Shown: positions 6,426 through 15,400 of the stretch, in pieces
Position numbering within the stretch: position 1 is the stretch's first letter
How the letters are laid out: each line of letters starts with the position of its first letter
Source: Candidatus Nanopelagicales bacterium
Lineage (GTDB): Bacteria > Actinomycetota > Actinomycetes > S36-B12 > UBA5976
DNA length: 36,263 bases
NCBI GenBank assembly: GCA_030157865.1
Contig: JAOATY010000030.1
Location: 1-36,263, forward strand
Reading direction: 5' to 3'
The notes under the pieces: generated by a model
The model's database searches: none
What the model was told of the DNA's origin: nothing
The model's input: the letters and a program-made list of their open reading frames with translations, nothing else
Position numbers and translations under genes: made by a program

Positions 6426-9400
6426 TTACTTCTTGTGAGTACCGCTTCGGCGACGCAGGACTAACCAAAGTCCAAAGGTTAGTAACGCTCCAAGGAACGC
6501 TAGAACTGCAATTAGCAAGGTATTGCTTGATGAGTCAGCATCATCGGCAATTACAGTGACACCAAGGGCAAGCGTGATTACTTCATCTGTCGGTGAAATG
6601 CCATGCAATACAACGGTGTGATCGCCTAGCGGGAAGTCTGAATCAATTGCATATGTATTGTCAAAGCTTCCGTCTGCATTAGCTAGTCCAGATCCCAACA
6701 AAACTGGCGTTGAGTAAAGCCAGGCTTCAACTGGGCTATCAGGCTTAAATCCAGTTCCACTTGCGCTGATGGTCGCGCCTTGAACTACTTGGACGGAGCC
6801 ATCTGGCGAAGTTGGAAGTTGATTTCCAGCAGCATCGGTGGCTTGGAAGGAAATGGAGATTGAATCTCCGATTTCAATTTGCTTTGCAAACTCAGTTACC
6901 GTGACCACGGTTTCAACTGACGCATCCCCGACAATGGCATTTGCATTGCCTGGATTTGGAGTGTCAATCCCAGCGTTTGGTTTAGGCGCATTGGCAAACG
7001 GATCCTTTGGTGTTGGTATTGGCTCTGGAGTTGACTCTGGCGATGCGCTGCTCGTTGGTTTTGCAGAACTCGTTGCCTTAGTCGTTGGTTTGGCTGAAGC
7101 AGAAGCCTTTGGTGTCGGGGTGGCCGATGGCTTTGTTGAAATCGGCGTGATCACTGCCCCGTTGTTACCAGAGTTATCTGGATTGAGCGCAGGATTACTT
7201 GCTCGCCAAATTGCGTACAGAGTTAAGTCGGCATTTGCAGGTGAATATGGGAAGGAAATGATTGTTGATTCGATTCCATCAGTTGTTGCCCAACCAATGA
7301 AGTTGTAACCGGAGCGCGTTGGATCAGTCGGCGCGCTTAGGCTGCCGTTTTCAACGAATGAGCTGTTTCCAACTGGTGAACCGCCATTGCTGTTAAACGT
7401 CACGGCGTAGTTGATTGCAAGACGTGGAGTGATCGCACTCGATGCCGAGCTGGCAAGCGAATCACCGATTGCATTCGTTGCTTTTACCGTGAAGGTATAG
7501 CTGGTTCCATTTGTTAAGCCTGTGAATTGGCAACTTGTTCCAGCTGTGGTGCAATTTGCACCACCTGGAGATGCGGTTGCGGTGTAACCGGTGATGGATG
7601 ATCCACCATTGCCAAGAGGTGCGGTCCAAGAAACCGTTGATTGCGCATTTTGGTTGTTGGTTGCAGTTACCGCAGTTGGTGAACCTGGACGAGTAGCAGC
7701 AACAACGAACTCAGGATCTTGGGTGAAAGTAATTGTTACCTGGCCATCAACAGTTGCCGTGGCAACTTCAGTGACTGCGCCGTTGACAATTTTGAATACT
7801 TTTGCGCCGGCAACAATTGCAGGGTTGGTCAGCCTTAAGGAAAGCGGTTTGCCCGCTGTGGCGTCTGGCACCGTTGCATTGGCGCCAGTATCACTGAGCC
7901 AGTGAACAACAACCGAAGTGAAGTAGGCGTTGTTGCCTTCGATCAAACTAGCTGGTCGAGTTAAGTCTTCAACGAAGGAAACACTAACTTTCGTGCCAGC
8001 TGGTAAGGCATCTTCTGGAATATCTAACTTTGCGCCAGTACCACTTCGGCCATGCGTGCCGGTCCAAGTCGTGTCTGAACCCGCAACCATGGAAAGCTCA
8101 ACGAGAGACTTTAAGTGCGCTGGGTTAATTCCAACCAATGAGTTTTGAGTCCACTTTGCAACTAAGGTCTTGGTGGCTGTTGGGATAACACTTGCTCCCC
8201 CTGCGCCATAACGCAAGGTGTAATCAGCATCTTCATACCAGCCATCGAAGGTAAATCCAGTACGTGTTGGCGTTGGTAGCGTTAAGGCAGTTGCCCTTGT
8301 AACGCTGGCCGAAGTATTTGATAATCCGTTGAAATTGTTAAAGGTAATTGTGTAAGCACCGTCGATCCAACGAGCAAATAACAAGGTGTTGTCAGTTGGC
8401 CTAAATGTTGCACCGACAGTTGTTCCGTTGTCTGTCGTTGACCAGCCATCAAAGATATAGCCATCGCGTGCATGGCCTGTGACACCTGGCAGGGTAATTG
8501 CTTGAGACTGGTCAACGGTATAGCTAACTGGATTTGTTGGGCTGCCAACTCCCCCGTTCCAGTTGTAAGTGACGGTGTAAGTGCGAGGGTGCCAAGAAGC
8601 AACGAATGGAATGCTGCTTGATCCAGTGACATAAGTTGTTCCAACTCCATAAGTTGGCGAGTTCATGATGTCGCTGCGAATCCAACCATTGAAGTCATAA
8701 CCTGCACGTGTGCCTGGGCTTGGGAAGGTAAAGCTCTGACCAATGTTTTTAATTTGGTCAGCAACTGTTGCATTGCCGCCGTTTGCGTTGAAAGTCATTG
8801 TGTATGGAACTGCTTGCCATTGGGCATAGAACAAGAATGAAGAACTTGTAACTGCTGCTGTAGTTCCAGCAACAAAATCTGCGCCATTTTGATCTTTCCA
8901 GCCAGTGAAGGTGTAGCCGGTTCTAGTTGGTGCAGTATTTAGAGTGATGACTTGGCCATCTCGACACGTTCCACCCAATTGCTGACACTCAAGCTCTACA
9001 GCGGTGTTTCCAACCGAACCGGTTCCACCATTGAATGCGTACTTAACTTCTAGAATCTGAACCCATTGCGCAACAAAGTCAATTGGGTTAGTCGAACGAA
9101 TCAGATAAGAAGTGTTTGGATCATAGGTTTGCCCAAAAATACTGTCCCGCCAACCGAAGAATTCAAAATTGTTATTGTCTACATCGGTATATAAGTTATC
9201 GATGCTAGCCGTCAGAGTAACTGACGAGTTATAAGGAGCATTGTCACTCAGTTGCTGAGGAATTACAGCCATTCGACCGTCATCAACCGATCTTTGTCCT
9301 GCAGTTCCAAATTTATATGTGTACTGGATTCGATCAACAGTCCAAATTGCAAACAGCGTTACATCACTGGTCGTTGTCGCAGTAGCCTGACCTGTTCCGA

Positions 9401-12400
9401 GAGGATCGGTAGACCAGCCGGTAAAGGTATGTCCAGTTTTTGCCATTGAGCCAACCCCAGATAGCGTCACTGGGCTATTACCCGTTATGTAAGAAGTTGA
9501 AGGCGCGGCCTGAGTGCCAGTGGCACCGTTGACGTTATAAGAGATTGTGTAAGTGTTCGCAGTCCAGACCGGATAGAAATTTATGTTGGTACTTTGAACT
9601 GTGTAAGTCTGACCAGACTGCAGGCCAGTTACACTTCCATCGGAATTAGTGGTCCAGCCAGCAAAGCTGTAGCCAGTGCGAACTAGGTTTCCAGAGTTTG
9701 CCTTAACAACGACGTTGTTTCCAATGTTGTAGTTATTGGCATCTGTTGGAACATTTCCAGTTAACGCAGCTGCATTACTGCAGGTAGATTCCTCGCAATA
9801 CGTCACGGTGTAGTTAATCGCGGTCCAAAGCGCAAACAAGTTAACTGGTGCCGCCGTTGTGAGTGTTGTTCCAACTTTCGTTGAAACGTTGTTGATGGTC
9901 GTTGACCAACCATTAAAGGTGTAACCGGTTCTAGCCATTGAACCTTGGGTTGGAAGTGTTAATGCAGAGTTACCAGTTGTGTAGGTATCGGCATTTGGCG
10001 CAGTACCACCACTGTTGCTGAAGTAAGTAATTGCGTATGAAGCAGCGCTCCAGCGCGCTTCGAGGGTTACATTTGCGCCTGGAATGTACGGACTGGAAAG
10101 CTTTGTTGTGGATCCAGAAACTTGCCAGCCATCGAATGTGTAACCAGTCCTTGCCATCGAGCCAATTCCTGCAAGTATGACGCCACCACCGGTATAGGTA
10201 TATGTATCTGTTGCTCGTTCTGGTGTTCCAGTCGCTAAGTTTCTATCGTAGGTAACCGTGTAAGTGATTTCGGTCCAGCGCGCATAAAGCGTAATTCCAG
10301 TCGTTGCATTCGGTGAGTAAGGGAAAGTGATTGCCGTGCCACCGTCAGTTGCCGACCAACCAGCGAAAATGTAACCAGTGCGAGTTGGAGGTGTTGGAGC
10401 ATTTGCAATTGACCCGCCAGTTGCAAATGAGCCATTGGAAACGCTGGTGCCACCCTTGGAATCGTAAATGACTGTATTTGTTCCTGCGTTCCAAGTTGCA
10501 GTCAATGTGACCGGGCCAGTAACACCTCCACTTGCTGGGTAACGCGCAGCGGCAGCAAATACTGAGGTTCCATCGCTCCAGCCCGCGAATGTGTAGCCGG
10601 CCTTGGTGAATGTGTTCGCAGGAGTAGTAAAGGATGCGTCATATAGAACTGTTGCTGGTGAGGATGGTCCCGTTCCACTGCCGCCAGTTCCTGCCGCGTA
10701 AGTGATGTTTTGTGCGTTAGCGGTCCAGGTTGCTATCAAGCTGACTGGGCCAGTTACTACTCCAATTGCCGGGTATCGAGCACCTGCAGCAAATACTTCA
10801 GAACCGTCACTCCAACCCGCGAATGTGTAACCAGTCTTAGTGAAAGTATTTGCTGGCGTCGAAAAGGATGCATCGTATAGAACTGTTGCAGGTGAAGTTG
10901 GACCCGTGCCGGAACCACCGACGCCAGGAAGGTAGGTGATCGCTTGCGGATTTGATGTCCACTTTGCATATAGCGTTAGTGATGCCGTTGGCGAGTAACT
11001 CGCACCAGCGTTTCCAACTGAAACAGTCTTCCCGGAATCACTGTGCCATCCGGAAAATGTGTAGCCGGTGCGTGTTGGAGTTGGCAACGTTATTGCCGTG
11101 CCACCGACGGTGAAATCAGCCGTAGCAGTTGAGTTACCGCCAGTTGCGTTGTCATAGTTGTATGTAACTGTGTAAACGTTTGCAGTCCACTTGGCGTAAA
11201 TGGTTCGAGATTGTGTTGGTGAATAAGTACTGCTCAAAGCAGATCCAGAGAAATTCGAAGCTTCGAACCAGCCATCAAATGTGTAGCCAGTGCGAGTTGG
11301 AGTTGGCAATGTGATTGCCGTGCCGTCCACCGTGAAACTTGAAGTGGCAGTGGAATTACCGCCCGTTGCATTGTCATAGTTGTAGGTGACTGTGTAAACG
11401 TTAGCTGTCCATTTTGCATAAAGCGTTAGTGATGCCGTTGGCGAGTAACTCGCACCAGCGATACCAACTGAAACAGTCTTAGCTGAATCACTGTGCCATC
11501 CGGCAAATGTGTATCCAGTGCGTGTTGGAGTCGGCAAAGTTAGTGCGCTGCCGCCGACGGTGAAGTCAGCCGTTGCAGTTGAGTTACCGCCTGTTGAATT
11601 GTCGTAGTTATAAGTGACGGTATAGGTGTTGGCAGTCCACTTCGCGTAGATCGTTCGCGTTTGTGTTGGTGAATAAGTACTACCCAAAGCGGATCCGGAA
11701 AGATTCGAAGCTTCGAACCAGCCATTGAATGCGTAGCCAGTGCGAGTTGGAGTTGGCAATGTCAGAGCGGTGCCGCCAAGAGTGAAGTCTGCCGTGGCTG
11801 TTGAGTTGCCACCGGTTGCATTGTTGTAGTTGTAAGTGACCGTGTAGATAGCGGCAGTAATTGTGATTGTTGTTGCGCTTGAAGAAACTGCTGAGTAGCC
11901 ATCTGCGGCTGCTTTAGTCGCCGTAACGGCACAGATACCAGCCGATGTGAATGACAAGGTTGAACCTGAAACGGAACATCCTGCAGTTCCAGTAGTTGCC
12001 GTGAAAGTGACAGTGCCTGATCCACTTCCACCACTTGTTGTCAGAGCAAGCGTGGAACCCGTGGTTCCTGCAATTGAAGTAATCGTAAGTGCGGCTTGGG
12101 CCTCAAGGCCATATCTAATTACAACGATTCCAGCCGCGCCTGAACCGCCAACCTTTGCATTTCCACCTGCGCCACCGCCACCGCTTCCGGTATTTACAGA
12201 TGCAGGGCTGCCATCGACTGAAGTACCACCAGCACCACCGACACTTGATCCTCCAGCGCCACCAGTTCCACCAGTAGTTGATCGCTTTCCGCCGCCGCCG
12301 CCGCCGCCGTAGAACAAGTTAGATCCTGTTGCGTATGCATTTGAAACGCCCGCACCACCGCCACCACCAGCTGAACCATTGGCACCATTCGCGGCCGCGC

Positions 12401-15400
12401 CGCCACCGCCGCCACCGTATTGAACATCGCTACTAAAGCCACTTCCCTGTGGGTTACCGCCACTGAAGCCACCTGCACCGATGGAGCCGTTGGATGTCGA
12501 TGTTGCCCATACAGAACCTCCACCGCCGTTGTAACCAGTATTGGATGGAGCACCTTGTGGAGTGTTTACATATCCAGTTGCTCCACCACTTCCACCCAGA
12601 GCTGAGATTGCAGTTCCTGATGTAGGTGTAATGGAAGTAATGCCGCCATCGCCACCCGGAGATGCGCCTGCAGCTTGAACAGGAACACCACCTTGACCGA
12701 TTTTTATACCCAGGACACCTGAAAGTGCCTGACCTGTTTGCGTCAGGACGCGGCCACCGCCACCGCCGCCGCCGGCGCCTTCATTTGCAGAGCCACCAGC
12801 ACCACCGCCACCGACGGCTAAAACATCTAATGATGCTGTATCGCCTGGCACGGTCCAACCACCAGTGTTGTTTAGATATGAACGCTTGAATATCTTTACG
12901 GTTCGTCCATTCACTGTTGATGACTCAGCGACATCTGCAAAAGTTGGTGATCCACTGAGAGTCAAGTTTGTCGCTGAACTCGCGCCATATTTTTGGTTGA
13001 AGGCAGTTGTTCCAGAACCCTCATTGAAGTCGTAATACGCAATCAGAGATGAGTCTGCAACTGTTGCATATGTATGAGCGTCAGCTGCAATTTGAGTTCC
13101 GGATCGGACATTGTTGTAAACGCGAACATCGTCGATCGAGCCCTTCCAATGAGTACTTCGGTCGGTCATTGCATATGAAAGAGCGCCCACTACGAACTTG
13201 GTGCCGATTGAATTATTGGCCACCAAGGTTGACTGCTGTACACCATTTAAGTAACACGTAGAGGTGTTAGTGCCGTTATAAGTGATCGTGACGTGTTGCC
13301 AAGTATTCGCAGGTACAGTACCGCAAAGCGCGGTACTCGAAGCCCCGCCGCGGTCATAGACCAGAGTTCCTTGATTGTTTCTATACAAGTAAAAGCGGCT
13401 TCCCAATGCTGGGCCTTGTGAAAAAACCATTCCAGTTCCATTTGAGGAAGTGTCCGTCGGCGCCTTGAGCCAAGCTTGAATTGTGAAGGCGCCTGTGGCC
13501 GGGATGATTTGCCCATCGGAAATTTGGGCGTATTGGCCAACCGTGCCTGCAAGTTCGAGTGAACTATCTACGGTTTGGCTGGCTGTCCATTTTGCATAAA
13601 GCGTGATGTTGGAACTAACACCTGGTGAGTAAGGCCAAGTGACCGCTACTCCCCCATCGGTTGCTGACCAACCAGCAAATGCAAAGCCAGGTCGAGTTGG
13701 AGCGGTTGGTTCTGTGATTGAACCACCGACACCAAAGGTTCCAGATGCGACGGATGATCCACCCTTTGAATCGTAAGTAACTGTGTAAGAAGTGATGGTC
13801 ACCGTGGTGGCGCTTGAAGAAACTGATGCATAGCCATCAGCTGCTGCTTTTGTTGCGGTAACAGTACAAGTACCAGCACTTGTGAATGACAAAGTTGAAC
13901 CTGATATCGAACAGCCTGCAGTACCAGCGGTCGTGACCGCGTACGTTACAGCGCCACTTCCAGTTCCGCCGCTTGTAGCAAGCGTCAAAGTGTTTCCCAA
14001 CGCTGCTGAAGTCGTTGTGATGCTCAACGCAGCCTGTGCCGGCAGTGCGTAACTCACAATTACAATTCCAGAGCCTCCGGCTCCACCGGGATTTGCATTT
14101 GCGCCACCGACTCCCATGCCGCCGCCGCCGCCGCCGCCAAACGAGGCCGCGCCTACCTGGCCAGTACCAGATGCATAGCGGCCGCCATTACCGCCGCCGC
14201 CATTACCGCCTGCGCCGCCACTGGTTGAACCACCTCCACCACCGCCGCCTGCGTAAAGTGTTGAAGTTCCAGTTATCGACGAGGCAGTTCCGACTCCGCC
14301 AACAGCTACCGATCCTGGAGTTGTAGTTACGCTCGCACCAGGTCCACCTGCGCCACCGCCGCCTGCAGCAAATGTTCCTTGTGAGCCAAGTGCAGATACG
14401 GATCCACCCGAATTACCTTGAGACCCCGATGCCCCAATGCGTTTACTTGAGTTATCGGAGTTACCAGCACCGCCACCGGAGCCGCCAGCGCCTGGACCGT
14501 TTCCAAAGTATGAGCCACCGCCGCCGCCGCCTGTAGCTGTACTTGTCGAAATGGATGAATTACTACCATTGACACCAGCTGCTCCATTGCCAGCTGACAC
14601 AGTTCCACCAGAGCCGCCTTGGCCAACAGTCACGGTAAGTTGTCCCGTTAGACCTGTGAGTGATGGTGTTAGCAAACCTCCAGCGCCGCCACCGCCACCG
14701 CCGTGTTCGCTGGCTTGGCCGCCACCGCCACCGCCACCGCCAGCAACTACAAGAGCAGTTGAAGTTGCCGCTCCTGCAGGAACATTCCACAAGCATTGTC
14801 CAACCGTGGTGAACTGGAGCACTTTATGTGAACTTGTGTTTGTTTCGTATGGTCTACAGACGGGTGTGACTTGTGTCGTGTTGTACATAACAAAGGATTG
14901 AATCGACATCTGCCCAAAACTTGATAAGCCGCGACCGGCACCAATGTTATTGTCAGTTCTGGTCACGTTAGATGCGTACGACGCTGATCCTGTTGTCGTG
15001 GAAGTGACCCCATTGCGGTAGAACTGACAGGTTCCATTTGGTTGCACTACGACGCTATAGCTGTGAAATCCAGTTGCAATGATGTCACCCGAAGTTTCGC
15101 ACCATGTAGCACTAGTGCCTGCCGCGTTGTATGTCTCCAAAATGAGGCTATTGCTAACTCCTCGTCGGCTGAGTGCAATACTTCCTGCTGTGCCTGTACC
15201 AGTGAACTCAAATACGCGCTCCCAAGAGTTCGCTGCACCAAAATCTGCAACGAAATGGATCGAAAAACCGTTACTCAAGTCATCTGTCAGGTCAGGCAGA
15301 TCAACATAGTCATTTGTGCCATCGAAATCGAATGCTTTAGCTCTGGAATTGAATGCGGTTCCGTTTGTGAGCGAAGCATTTTTTGCGCTAGCTAAATCGT

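Noticed and set aside
10955-11849. Regular repeats that might be a CRISPR array
   Set aside because: Period (~220-450 bp) is far too long, units are coding and in frame, and no cas gene is near.
11947-12312. Proline-rich rightward ORF opposite a Gly-rich block (others at 14437-14901, 16318-16587, 16927-17325)
   Set aside because: Gly codons GGN read in reverse give Pro-rich frames; these have no ribosome site and mirror the giant gene's repeats.
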